From: an uncultured Bacteroidota bacterium
GTDB lineage: Bacteria > Bacteroidota > Bacteroidia > Flavobacteriales > Flavobacteriaceae
DNA length: 48,392 nucleotides
Assembly: GCA_902586905.1 (NCBI GenBank)
Contig: CACIJH010000009.1
Location: 1-48,392, forward strand
Reading direction: 5' to 3'
Numbering within the stretch: the stretch's first letter is position 1; each line of letters opens with the position of its first letter. This document shows positions 35,646-44,225 of this stretch, one piece after another. Both the position numbers and the translations under genes were made by a program. Under the pieces are notes generated by a model. That model did not search any database. It was not told the DNA's origin and saw only the letters and a list, made by a program, of their open reading frames with translations.

Positions 35646-36077
35646 TCAAAGTGCCTTTAGTACATGGGTGACAATCCCCCAAATCATAAGCTCGTTTTCT
35701 TCTGTGACTTGTATGGGTTTGTAACGTTTGTTTTCGGCTATTAGCCATATACAGTCCTTTTCGACTTTGAGTCGCTTGACTGTAAAATCACCATCGATTA
35801 GGCATACTGCAATTTTCCCATCCTGGGGCTCCAAACTGCGATCAATGACCAGCAAGTCTCCGTCGTCCAAGCCTGCTCCAATCATTGACTGCCCAGCAAC
35901 GCGTGCGTAAAAAGTAGCAGCTTCGTTTTTGACAGCTACCTTGTCCAAGCTAATGCGTGTTTCTTTAAAATCATCGGCTGGCGACGGAAACCCCGCCGAT
36001 ACGCCATCTCCTGCTAGCCACACCCCTTGTCCCGAAGTATCGGGAGTGAAAAAGTGTAGTCCTCCTTCTTTCTTCAA
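35646..36077 (-). CDS. umuD: UmuD-like S24 family peptidase (SOS mutagenesis)
   Basis: A 143-residue self-cleaving protein. The cleavage site is Ala28-Gly29 (GVSAGFPSP), the catalytic Ser is Ser64 (GQSMIGAG) and the Lys is Lys101 (TVKRLK); these are exactly offset by four from E. coli UmuD residues 24-25, 60 and 97. Cleaved UmuD activates polymerase V with UmuC in error-prone translesion synthesis. It lacks the N-terminal DNA-binding domain of LexA. It follows umuC after 18 bases, the reverse of the E. coli umuD-umuC order. Confidence 0.93.
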   Translation of the reverse strand: MKKEGGLHFFTPDTSGQGVWLAGDGVSAGFPSPADDFKETRISLDKVAVKNEAATFYARVAGQSMIGAGLDDGDLLVIDRSLEPQDGKIAVCLIDGDFTVKRLKVEKDCIWLIAENKRYKPIQVTEENELMIWGIVTHVLKAL

Positions 36078-36095
36078 ACCTATTCCTTTTTATGT

Positions 36096-37388
36096 TCAGC
36101 GCACACGAATCACATCACGCACATCGGTTGTGTAGCGTGGCGACAAATGTGCTTGCCTCATCTTATAGGTTCTGTTCAAGTCTTGATTTGCAATTTTAAT
36201 TTTATGTGGGCCAAAGCGTTTGTGTAGGTAATCGATGCGTTGCATCAAGGCTTGGTGCTTTGGATTTTCATAAGTAAACAAGGTCATTTGATAGGCATCC
36301 TCTGGTACAATACCTGTAACCATTACCCCAGCTTTTTTATATGATATACCAGATTTATAAATCAAATCTAGGCCTTGGAGTGCTGTTTTGCTCAGGGTCA
36401 AACTCGAGTTGGTGGCAAAGGGCAAATGAATCATTGTACTGTTGCGATACTGTGGCATGTTGGGCATAAAGGGATTGCTGCGCACAAACACAACCAGTGC
36501 ATGGCATCTACTGTTTTGCTTGCGGAGCTTTTCGGCACACAGACTCGCAAAGGTCGAAACACGCTCGCGCAATTCTTGAAAGTCATCAATGAGCGATTCA
36601 AAGCTGCGTGTAGTAGCAATGGCTTTTTTGGGTGCTGCAACCATTTCTAGTGGAATCGAAGATTTGCCGAGTAGATCGTGCTTGAGACGAAGCCCAACGA
36701 CACTCATTTCTTTTCGCACCCAAGCATCGGAGAGTTGGGTGAAGTCATAAGCAGTATGTACGTTGCGCAACACCAACCGTTTGTTGTGGCGATGCCCAAT
36801 GCCCCATACGTCACCAATGGCAAGCCATTTCAATGCCTTGATGCGCTTTTCTTCCGAATCGATTACATAGACTCCGTTGGTTCGATCTGCAAATTTTTTG
36901 GCCACTCGATTTGCCACCTTTGCCAAAGCCTTACTCGGACCAAGTCCAATACTGACAGGCATTCCCGTCCACTTGCGAACTCGCTTTTGCATTTGTTGTG
37001 CGTAGGCTTCTAAATCGTAATGTTCAAACCCTTCAAACTGTAAAAAGGCCTCATCAATACTGTACACTTCCACCAGAGGGGTAAACTGTTTGAGCACGTC
37101 CATCACACGCCGACTCATATCGCCGTACAATGGATAATTTGACGAAAACACCTTGACGTTGTGCTGGTTGAAAAACGAATGGTAATGATGTGCAGGCGCA
37201 CCCATGGGTAAGCCCAAAGCCTTGGCTTCATTGCTGCGTGCAATCACACAACCATCATTGTTGGAGAGGATGGCAATTGGCTTGCCCTCCAACGATGGTT
37301 GAAAAATTCGCTCACAAGAAGCGTAAAAGTTGTTACAATCGACAAGTGCAAACACATTCAAAAATACACTTTTTAAACATGATTTCAT
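36096..37388 (-). CDS. umuC: Y-family DNA polymerase UmuC
   Basis: Catalytic subunit of polymerase V, 430 residues. Palm motifs: FALVDCNNFYASCERIF with the first catalytic Asp, and VEVYSIDEAFLQF with the catalytic Asp-Glu. KPIAILSNNDGCVIARSNEAKALG, the MPVSIGLGPSKALAKVANRVAKK segment, helix-hairpin-helix WGIGHRHNKRL and a C-terminal DUF4113-type tail (MRQAHLSPRYTTDVRDVI) complete it. The start is uncertain: ATG 37388, or GTG 37355, which would give the usual family N-terminus. I see no obvious SOS box. It is divergent from sucA. Confidence 0.93.
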   Translation of the reverse strand: MKSCLKSVFLNVFALVDCNNFYASCERIFQPSLEGKPIAILSNNDGCVIARSNEAKALGLPMGAPAHHYHSFFNQHNVKVFSSNYPLYGDMSRRVMDVLKQFTPLVEVYSIDEAFLQFEGFEHYDLEAYAQQMQKRVRKWTGMPVSIGLGPSKALAKVANRVAKKFADRTNGVYVIDSEEKRIKALKWLAIGDVWGIGHRHNKRLVLRNVHTAYDFTQLSDAWVRKEMSVVGLRLKHDLLGKSSIPLEMVAAPKKAIATTRSFESLIDDFQELRERVSTFASLCAEKLRKQNSRCHALVVFVRSNPFMPNMPQYRNSTMIHLPFATNSSLTLSKTALQGLDLIYKSGISYKKAGVMVTGIVPEDAYQMTLFTYENPKHQALMQRIDYLHKRFGPHKIKIANQDLNRTYKMRQAHLSPRYTTDVRDVIRVR

Positions 37389-37433
37389 CTATTTTTTTTT
37401 AACAACTATATGTGCTATCTACTTGAAATAGTG

Positions 37434-37441
37434 TAGCTTTG
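37434..37441 (+). promoter_or_regulatory. -7 promoter box for sucA
   Basis: TAGCTTTG matches TAnnTTTG and lies 28 bases before the sucA ATG. No well-spaced -33 TTG is present. Confidence 0.4.
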
Positions 37442-37469
37442 TATAGCAGACAAACAAACTCTTGCCAAG

Positions 37470-40205
37470 ATGGACAAGTATTCGTTTTTGAATGCTGCGC
37501 ATACAGCTCATTTTGCAGAAATGTATGACCAGTATTTGATTAACCCAGATAGCGTAGAACCCAGCTGGCGTGCCTTTTTTCAAGGATTTGATTTTGGCAT
37601 GGAACAACAAGCGGATGTGGAAATCCCTGATGATGTTCTCAAGGAGTTTCGTGTGGTCAAGCTCATCGACGCTTATCGTGGAAGTGGCCACCTGTTCACC
37701 AAAACAAACCCTGTTCGCAAACGTCGCCAGTACAAACCAACGCTAGATATCAAAAACTTTGGACTCGATCAAGACGACTTGACAACTGTCTTTAGCGCAG
37801 GAGATATCATCGGGATTGGAGCAGCTACTTTGGCCGATATTATCATTCACCTCGAACGTATTTATTGCGAGTCGATTGGTATGGAGTATATGTATATTCG
37901 CCATCCCGAACGCGTCAATTGGATTCAGAAGTGGATTAATAAAAATGGAAATCACCCTAATTTTAACAAGGAACAAAAAACACATATCCTAAAAAAACTA
38001 AACGAAGCAGTGACGTTCGAGCAGTTTTTACACACAAAATATGTTGGTCAAAAACGCTTCTCTTTGGAGGGTGGAGAGTCACTGATTCCTGCCATAGATG
38101 CACTGATCGAAACTGCTGCCCTGGATGGCGTAGAACAATTTGTGTTTGGGATGGCGCATCGTGGTCGACTCAATACCTTGACTAATATTTTTGGAAAATC
38201 AGCTGCCGATATTTTTAGTGAGTTTGATGGAAAAGATTATGAAGAGGAGGTCTTTGATGGGGATGTGAAATATCACCTTGGTTGGACGTCCAATCGAATG
38301 ACAGATTCAGGTCTATGGGTCAATCTCAATATCGCACCAAACCCATCTCACCTAGAGGCAGTCAATGCTGTTGTTGAAGGCATCACCAGAGCCAAACAAG
38401 ATCGGACTTATGCCGACCAACCTAAAAAGGTAATGCCCATTCTCATCCATGGGGATGCAGCGATTGCTGCTCAAGGGGTGGTGTATGAGGTTGTGCAAAT
38501 GGCACAACTTGAAGGCTACAAAACGGGGGGTACAATACATATTGTAGTTAACAACCAAATTGGCTTTACCACCAATTATCTCGATGGGCGATCGAGCACT
38601 TATTGCACAGATGTTGGCAAAGCAACACTGTCGCCAGTTTTGCACGTCAATGCAGATGATGTGGAAGCTGTTGTTCATGCCATTCACTTTGCTGTGGCCT
38701 ATCGAAACAGATTTAAAAGAGATGTCTTTATCGATTTACTGGGGTATCGAAAGTATGGGCATAACGAAGGTGACGAGCCACGATTTACCCAGCCAAAACT
38801 CTACAAGGCCATTTCCAATCATAAAAATCCCAGAGATATTTATGCTGAAAAATTGATCTCGGACCGTGTGATTACTCATCACGAACTCGATCAAATGGAA
38901 AAGGTGTACAAGGCCAGGATGGAAGAAAAACTGGAGGTGTCTCGTAAAGAAGAAAACACGATCATCACCCCCTTTATGCAAGATGAATGGGAGGGATTTC
39001 AGCGAGTTAAAGTGGATGAAATGCTTGAGTCTGTTGACACATCTTGTGATATAAAAACATTGGAAAAAGTGGGAAGTACCATCACAAAACTTCCTGAGGA
39101 TAAATCGTTTATTCGCAAAATTCAACGCTTGACAGGCGAACGACACAAGATGTTTTTTGAGACCAAAACACTGGACTGGGCCATGGGGGAGATGCTCGCC
39201 TATGGGTCATTACTTGCCGAGGGTCATGACGTTCGGGTGTCTGGTCAGGACGTGGAGCGAGGAACTTTTTCTCATCGTCATGCTGTGATCAAAGTAGAGG
39301 ACTCAGAAGAGGAGTTGATCCTACTCAATTCAATTGCTGAAGACCAAGGTCAGTTTTCGATTTACAACTCACTGTTATCCGAATATGGTGTCATGGGCTT
39401 TGATTATGGTTATGCTTTGGCAAGGCCCAAGTCATTGACGATTTGGGAGGCTCAGTTTGGGGACTTTAGCAATGGTGCTCAAATCATGATAGACCAATAT
39501 TTGTCTTCTGCCGAGGACAAATGGAAATTGCAAAATGGCCTGGTGCTTCTACTTCCTCATGGGTATGAGGGCCAAGGCGCAGAGCATTCTTCTGCTCGTA
39601 TGGAGCGCTATCTACAGCTTTGTGCAAAAGATAATATGTACGTTGTTGATGTCACAACACCAGCCAATTTATTTCACGTGTTGCGAAGACAAGTCAAACC
39701 CCATTTCAGAAAGCCATTAGTGGTGTTTACGCCCAAAAGTTTGTTGCGTCATCCAAAAGTGGTTTCTTCGATTGATGAATTCACAACAGGAGCTTTTCAG
39801 CCAGTGATTCGAGAAGATGCCATCCCAATTAAAAACACTAAAATACTCGTATTTTGTACAGGCAAATTTTATTATGACCTGATCGATGAGCGTGAAAAAC
39901 AAGGTCGTGATGATGTCGCTATCATACGATTGGAACAATTGTTTCCCTTGCCAAAAAAAGAAATTGACAACATATTAGCAGACTATGCCCATGTTTCCGA
40001 TGTGGTTTGGGCGCAAGAAGAACCTCGAAATATGGGTGCTTGGAGTCATTTGCTATTACACCTACCAGCTGCTGCCCAGCAGTTTCGTGTGGCTTCCAGA
40101 CGATTCTATGGCACACCAGCCGCGGGAAGTGCGACAAGATTCAAGAGACGACACCAACAAGTATTGGACTATGTTTTTGATCGTTCTAAAAATAACATGC
40201 GTTAA
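37470..40205 (+). CDS. sucA: 2-oxoglutarate dehydrogenase E1 component
   Basis: Thiamine diphosphate-dependent decarboxylase of the TCA cycle, 911 residues. The N-terminal E2-interaction segment (NAAHTAHFAEMYDQYL, PSWRAFFQGFDFG) is present, followed by HTKYVGQKRFSLEGGESLIPAID, FGMAHRGRLNTLTNIFGK, the ThDP/Mg site HGDAAIAAQGVVYEVVQMA with NNQIGFTTN, and the pyrimidine-domain GTFSHRHAVIKVED and GFDYGYALARP. Length is slightly shorter than the 933-residue E. coli enzyme. sucB follows 24 bases later, so they are co-transcribed. The E3 subunit and succinyl-CoA synthetase are not in the window. Confidence 0.96.
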   Translation: MDKYSFLNAAHTAHFAEMYDQYLINPDSVEPSWRAFFQGFDFGMEQQADVEIPDDVLKEFRVVKLIDAYRGSGHLFTKTNPVRKRRQYKPTLDIKNFGLDQDDLTTVFSAGDIIGIGAATLADIIIHLERIYCESIGMEYMYIRHPERVNWIQKWINKNGNHPNFNKEQKTHILKKLNEAVTFEQFLHTKYVGQKRFSLEGGESLIPAIDALIETAALDGVEQFVFGMAHRGRLNTLTNIFGKSAADIFSEFDGKDYEEEVFDGDVKYHLGWTSNRMTDSGLWVNLNIAPNPSHLEAVNAVVEGITRAKQDRTYADQPKKVMPILIHGDAAIAAQGVVYEVVQMAQLEGYKTGGTIHIVVNNQIGFTTNYLDGRSSTYCTDVGKATLSPVLHVNADDVEAVVHAIHFAVAYRNRFKRDVFIDLLGYRKYGHNEGDEPRFTQPKLYKAISNHKNPRDIYAEKLISDRVITHHELDQMEKVYKARMEEKLEVSRKEENTIITPFMQDEWEGFQRVKVDEMLESVDTSCDIKTLEKVGSTITKLPEDKSFIRKIQRLTGERHKMFFETKTLDWAMGEMLAYGSLLAEGHDVRVSGQDVERGTFSHRHAVIKVEDSEEELILLNSIAEDQGQFSIYNSLLSEYGVMGFDYGYALARPKSLTIWEAQFGDFSNGAQIMIDQYLSSAEDKWKLQNGLVLLLPHGYEGQGAEHSSARMERYLQLCAKDNMYVVDVTTPANLFHVLRRQVKPHFRKPLVVFTPKSLLRHPKVVSSIDEFTTGAFQPVIREDAIPIKNTKILVFCTGKFYYDLIDEREKQGRDDVAIIRLEQLFPLPKKEIDNILADYAHVSDVVWAQEEPRNMGAWSHLLLHLPAAAQQFRVASRRFYGTPAAGSATRFKRRHQQVLDYVFDRSKNNMR

Positions 40206-40229
40206 CTTTACAAAGACAACAACAGAAAA

Positions 40230-41423
40230 ATGATTCTTGAAATGAAAGTCCCCTCACCAGGGGAATCAATCACCGAAGTTGAAATAGCAGATTGGCTCGT
40301 ACAAGACGGCGACTATGTCGAGAAAGATCAAGCCATTGCTGAGGTCGACTCTGACAAAGCTACTTTAGAACTCCCTGCAGAAGCCAGTGGAACCATTACC
40401 CTTCAAGCAGAAGTGGGCGATGCAATAGCTGTTGGAGCAGTGGTTTGTTTAATCGATACTGAAGCAGAAAAACCTGCAGGTGCTGCGACCACCCCCACTG
40501 TTGAGAAAAAAGAAACCCCTAAGGCCCCGAAAGAAGAAACTGAAAATTATGCCGCTGGAGCGCCTTCGCCAGCTGCCAAAAAGATCCTTGACGAAAAAGG
40601 GATCGATGTTGTTTCAGTACAAGGCACTGGACGCAATGGGAGGATCACCAAAGAAGATGCAGTTCAAGCAGTTCCTTCGATGGGAACTCCTACAGGAGAT
40701 CGACCCCTTCAGCGTAAAAAAATGTCTTTGCTGCGGCGTAAGGTTGCAGAGAGATTGGTTGCTGCCAAAAGCGAAACAGCAATGCTCACGACCTTTAACG
40801 AGGCAGATATGTCAGCCATTTTTGATTTGAGAAAGGAATACAAAGAGAACTTTCAAGACAAACATGGGGTAGGCTTGGGCTTTATGAGCTTTTTCACCAA
40901 GGCCGTTGTTCTTGCCTTACAGCAATTTCCAGATGTAAATTCGATGATTGATGGAAACGAACAGATTCTTTTTGACTATTGCGACATCAGTGTGGCAGTG
41001 TCTGGCCCAAAGGGTTTGATGGTGCCAGTGGTGCGCAATGCTGAAAACATGAGCTTTAGCGAGATTGAAAACGAAATCAAAGCATTGGCGATTCGTGCCC
41101 GCGACGGAAAGATTACTGTTGATGAAATGACAGGTGGAACTTTCACCATATCCAATGGGGGTGTATTTGGGTCTATGTTATCCACTCCAATCATCAATCC
41201 ACCACAATCAGGTATTTTGGGAATGCACAATATCATACAGCGACCTGTGGCTGTTGATGGCAAAGTAGAGATTCGTCCGATGATGTACCTCGCCTTGTCT
41301 TATGATCATCGCATCATTGATGGCAAAGAGTCGGTTGGTTTTTTGGTGGCTGTCAAGGAAGCCCTTGAAGACCCAATCAATCTGCTGATGGATGGAAACG
41401 CCAAAAAGGCGTTGGGGATGTAG
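40230..41423 (+). CDS. sucB: 2-oxoglutarate dehydrogenase E2 (dihydrolipoyl succinyltransferase)
   Basis: Core of the oxoglutarate dehydrogenase complex, 397 residues. The single N-terminal lipoyl domain has the lipoylated Lys43 in [15 protein letters not shown]. An Ala/Pro/Lys-rich linker leads to the E3-binding domain ([33 protein letters not shown], about 112-145). The catalytic acyltransferase domain ends in [17 protein letters not shown] with His360 and Asp364. A single lipoyl domain and overall length fit the succinyl rather than acetyl enzyme. It follows sucA in the same operon. The convergent retropepsin gene ends 38 bases downstream. Confidence 0.95.
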   Translation: MILEMKVPSPGESITEVEIADWLVQDGDYVEKDQAIAEVDSDKATLELPAEASGTITLQAEVGDAIAVGAVVCLIDTEAEKPAGAATTPTVEKKETPKAPKEETENYAAGAPSPAAKKILDEKGIDVVSVQGTGRNGRITKEDAVQAVPSMGTPTGDRPLQRKKMSLLRRKVAERLVAAKSETAMLTTFNEADMSAIFDLRKEYKENFQDKHGVGLGFMSFFTKAVVLALQQFPDVNSMIDGNEQILFDYCDISVAVSGPKGLMVPVVRNAENMSFSEIENEIKALAIRARDGKITVDEMTGGTFTISNGGVFGSMLSTPIINPPQSGILGMHNIIQRPVAVDGKVEIRPMMYLALSYDHRIIDGKESVGFLVAVKEALEDPINLLMDGNAKKALGM

Positions 41424-41430
41424 TCTTATC

Positions 41431-41479
41431 TCAAATACAACCAAGCCATAAAAAACAAACTTTACTTCAAATACAACCA
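41431..41479 (-). repeat. short direct repeat duplicating the end of the retropepsin gene
   Basis: The 13-mer TCAAATACAACCA occurs at 41431-41443 and 41467-41479, a 36-base period with similar flanks. The second copy encodes the last residues (WLYLK, stop) of the minus-strand protease; the first would encode WLYLR and a stop, in frame, if the stop were read through. Confidence 0.7.
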
Positions 41480-41899
41480 GTCATTTTTATAATCAATGAT
41501 TGCGTTGACAGATTGTAGGATATCTGCGCCGATAATTCCATCAACTGTCTCGATATCGTGTTTTTGAAGAGCGTGATTCACTGCTTGCATATCAAACAAC
41601 ACAACCGATCTGCGCTTGGAAGACCACGAACCAATCACTAATTCATTGTGATGCGCCACTTCAGTATCCAACTCATTGGCACTTGCACTTGAAGCCTTTT
41701 CCTCACTTGGCTTAGGATTGAGATGGAAATGTGTCGCCAGCTCAGTCGACACACAAGTCGTTGAAGCGCCAGTGTCAAGAATAAACCGACCTAAAGTGCC
41801 ATTCAATGTTGCGATCACCACATAATGATTGGTCGGGAGGGTCAACAAACGAACTCTGGTATAGCCCTTCGATCGTAAGAATTGATAAAGTGTGTTCAT
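41462..41899 (-). CDS. retropepsin-like aspartic protease
   Basis: A 145-residue protein with the retroviral-type aspartic protease fold. The active-site motif is DTGAS with Asp42 in GRFILDTGASTTCVS, and the second conserved element GIIGADIL near residue 120 (DGIIGADILQSVNAIIDY) matches the ILG-like motif of the family. No signal peptide or membrane segment is seen, so cytoplasmic. Such enzymes act as dimers. The substrate is unknown. It is divergent from tatD, and the two have adjacent, oppositely oriented -7 boxes. Confidence 0.85.
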   Translation of the reverse strand: MNTLYQFLRSKGYTRVRLLTLPTNHYVVIATLNGTLGRFILDTGASTTCVSTELATHFHLNPKPSEEKASSASANELDTEVAHHNELVIGSWSSKRRSVVLFDMQAVNHALQKHDIETVDGIIGADILQSVNAIIDYKNDWLYLK

Positions 41900-41918
41900 G
41901 CGTATGATAAATTGCCCC

Positions 41919-41935
41919 CAAATCTATTACTTTTG
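41919..41935. promoter_or_regulatory. back-to-back -7 boxes for the retropepsin and tatD genes
   Basis: Minus strand TAGATTTG at 41919-41926 (20 bases before the protease ATG) and plus strand TACTTTTG at 41928-41935 (5 bases before the tatD ATG) both match TAnnTTTG. They are one base apart, so the two promoters could not be occupied together. Confidence 0.5.
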
Positions 41936-41940
41936 CGCAG

Positions 41941-42708
41941 ATGTTGATTGACACACATACACATATCTATGCAGATGCTTTTGATGATGATCGTGACGAG
42001 GCGATCAGTCGTGCACAGTCGGTAGGGGTTTCACAGATGATCCTCCCTGCGATTGACTCCAATACAACTGCCATAATGCATAAAGTAAAACAGGCTTATC
42101 CTGAAACCATTCATCTGATGATGGGCCTACACCCAACTCATGTAGGTCTAAATTATGAGGAGGAGCTAGCGCATGTAAAAGAACAGCTTGACACTCACTC
42201 GTTTGTGGCAGTGGGTGAAATTGGGATGGACTTGTATTGGGACAAAACCTATCAAAGTCAGCAGCAAGAGGCCTTTGCTCGTCAAATCGATTGGGCGCTT
42301 GAGGCAAACTTGCCCATCGTGATTCACTGTCGTGATGCTTTTGCACCAATCTTTGAAGTACTTGAGGGGGTCAATGACAGTCGTTTGCGAGGAGTTTTTC
42401 ATTGCTTTACAGGCACCAAAAATGATGCACTACGTGCGCTTGATCTAGGGTTTTATTTAGGAATTGGGGGTGTTGTAACATTCAAAAATGGAAAAATCGA
42501 TAGGTTTTTAGCAGATTTGCCTTTAGAAAAAATAGTATTGGAAACCGATTCGCCCTATTTGGCGCCAACACCACATCGTGGCAAACGAAATGAAAGTGCC
42601 TATTTGCCAATTGTTGCCAACAAAATGGCGGATGTATTCAAGACAACAGCTGCCGAAATGGCGAGAATTACATCTAATAATGCGAAAGAATTATTTGATT
42701 TGGCATAA
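41941..42708 (+). CDS. tatD: TatD family metal-dependent deoxyribonuclease
   Basis: A 255-residue TIM-barrel metal hydrolase, a 3'-5' exonuclease or D-aminoacyl-tRNA deacylase-like enzyme in the family. Metal ligands: His6 and His8 (MLIDTHTHIY), Glu93 (VGEIGMDLYWD), His129 (VIHCRDAF), His154 (GVFHCFTG) and Asp203 (LETDSPYLAPTP). Length and motif order are normal. A -7 box TACTTTTG lies 5 bases before the ATG, so the transcript leader is nearly absent. tRNA-Ser follows 52 bases downstream. Confidence 0.94.
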   Translation: MLIDTHTHIYADAFDDDRDEAISRAQSVGVSQMILPAIDSNTTAIMHKVKQAYPETIHLMMGLHPTHVGLNYEEELAHVKEQLDTHSFVAVGEIGMDLYWDKTYQSQQQEAFARQIDWALEANLPIVIHCRDAFAPIFEVLEGVNDSRLRGVFHCFTGTKNDALRALDLGFYLGIGGVVTFKNGKIDRFLADLPLEKIVLETDSPYLAPTPHRGKRNESAYLPIVANKMADVFKTTAAEMARITSNNAKELFDLA

Positions 42709-42760
42709 ATTTTTATTTTGATAAATAAGTGGCATATTTGGGCTTCAAATAAAAGATTTT

Positions 42761-42848
42761 AGAGAGGTGGCCGAGTGGTCGAAGGCGCACGCCTGGAAAG
42801 TGTGTATACGCCAAAAGCGTATCGAGGGTTCGAATCCCTTCCTCTCTG
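42761..42848 (+). tRNA. tRNA-Ser (anticodon GGA)
   Basis: An 88-base class II tRNA. Acceptor AGAGAGG pairs with CCTCTCT (42841-42847). The D arm is GCCGAGTGGTCGAAGGC, the anticodon stem-loop CACGC-CTGGAAA-GTGTG gives GGA, the long variable arm is TATACGCCAAAAGCGTAT, and the T arm is GAGGGTTCGAATCCCTT. CCA is not encoded. Confidence 0.96.
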
Positions 42849-42917
42849 CTAGTTTGTTTAACATATTTTTATATCTTTAGCGTCCAAACAAAAACTTATA
42901 ATTCAATTATTTCTATC

Positions 42918-43748
42918 ATGAAACGATTTTCACTCTTATTATTTTTAGGTGCTCTACTTTCACAACCAGTGTTGTGGGCAAGCACAAACATTTCACAAGA
43001 CCCCAATGAAGAAGTAGCTGTTGAAGAAGTTGATTCTGTCGCTGTTGACTCCCTAGCTGTTGCTGACGAGGTTGCAATGGAACCCATGTCAGAGGCAGAA
43101 GCGGAAGAAGCTGCACCAGCAGGATTTACACAAGAACTCAAGAAGCGATTCATTGAGGGTGGACCAGGATTTATGGGTATCGTGTTACTCTGTTTAATCC
43201 TTGGACTTGCGATTGCAATTGAGAGAATTATTTTTCTCAATCTATCAACGACCAATACTGCCAAACTCACTGCATCTGTTGAGGATGCACTTAAAAGTGG
43301 TGGGGTAGAAGCTGCAAAAGATGTTTGCCGAAACACTAGTGGTCCTGTTGCATCAATCTTTTATCAAGGTTTAGATCGTTCCTCAGAGGGAATTGAAAAC
43401 GCTGAAAAAGCAGTTGTTGCCTATGGAGGTGTTCAGATGGGTCAGCTTGAGAAAAATGTATCTTGGATCTCATTGTTTATTGCCTTAGCGCCCATGCTTG
43501 GGTTTATGGGTACTGTAATTGGTATGATTCAAGCATTTGACAAAATTGAAGCTGCTGGTGATATGCAACCTTCACTCGTTGCAGGTGGTATTAAAGTAGC
43601 ACTTTTGACTACTGTATTTGGATTGATTGTTGCAATTATTCTACAAATATTCTACAACTATATCGTTGCAAAAATTGATGGTATTGTTAATGACATGGAA
43701 GACGCTTCCATTACATTAATGGATATGTTGGTTGCAAATACAAAGTAA
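42918..43748 (+). CDS. exbB: MotA/TolQ/ExbB proton channel family protein
   Basis: A 276-residue inner-membrane proton channel subunit that, with ExbD, energises TonB. A signal-like N-terminal hydrophobic segment (about 4-21) and an acidic Val/Ala/Glu-rich stretch to residue 70 come before the first core membrane segment (GFMGIVLLCLILGLAIAIERI). Two further segments (SLFIALAPMLGFMGTVIGMIQ and IKVALLTTVFGLIVAIILQIF) carry the conserved ExbB Gly/Thr pattern. The acidic extension is common in Bacteroidota ExbB, to my knowledge. It leads the cluster with two ExbD genes. Confidence 0.92.
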   Translation: MKRFSLLLFLGALLSQPVLWASTNISQDPNEEVAVEEVDSVAVDSLAVADEVAMEPMSEAEAEEAAPAGFTQELKKRFIEGGPGFMGIVLLCLILGLAIAIERIIFLNLSTTNTAKLTASVEDALKSGGVEAAKDVCRNTSGPVASIFYQGLDRSSEGIENAEKAVVAYGGVQMGQLEKNVSWISLFIALAPMLGFMGTVIGMIQAFDKIEAAGDMQPSLVAGGIKVALLTTVFGLIVAIILQIFYNYIVAKIDGIVNDMEDASITLMDMLVANTK

Positions 43749-43772
43749 TATTTCACCAATAAAAGTATCCTT

Positions 43773-44219
43773 ATGAATATGCAAAAGATTTTTAAATATA
43801 CTGCCCTTGTGTTTGGTTTTATCGGCTTGATCCTTCAAGTCGTTATCCTCAACCAAGGCGATGACACGATTAAATTAAATGCTTTATCAGGTGATTATGG
43901 TGTTGTTTCTACCATGGTGACTTTGGCACTAATCGTGTTGGCAATAACAGTATCACTCACACTGATTTTCTCCATCACCAATTTAGCCTCTGATCCAAAG
44001 AAGCTCCAAAAAGCATTGCTTTCTATTGGTGCATTTGGAGTTGTTGTACTCGTTGCATTTTTGTTTTCTTCAGGAACAGAAACACCATTAAAAGATGGTG
44101 ATATTCTATCTGCAGCTGGTTCTAGGTGGATTGAGACTGGTTTACGCACATTCTATTTCCTAGTATTTATTGCTGTTGGTGCAATGTTGTACACTGGCAT
44201 TATTCGATTGAAAAAATAA
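43773..44219 (+). CDS. hypothetical four-segment membrane protein in the ExbBD cluster
   Basis: A 148-residue inner-membrane protein with four predicted hydrophobic segments: about 9-25, 45-70, 82-100 and 125-143 (YTALVFGFIGLILQVVIL, VSTMVTLALIVLAITVSLTL, LLSIGAFGVVVLVAFLFSS, FYFLVFIAVGAMLYTGII). No motif I recognise. It lies 24 bases after exbB and 6 bases before exbD, so it is co-transcribed with them and may be an accessory subunit of the motor complex. Similar small membrane proteins are found at this position in other flavobacteria to my recollection. Confidence 0.75.
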   Translation: MNMQKIFKYTALVFGFIGLILQVVILNQGDDTIKLNALSGDYGVVSTMVTLALIVLAITVSLTLIFSITNLASDPKKLQKALLSIGAFGVVVLVAFLFSSGTETPLKDGDILSAAGSRWIETGLRTFYFLVFIAVGAMLYTGIIRLKK

Positions 44220-44225
44220 AGTGTC

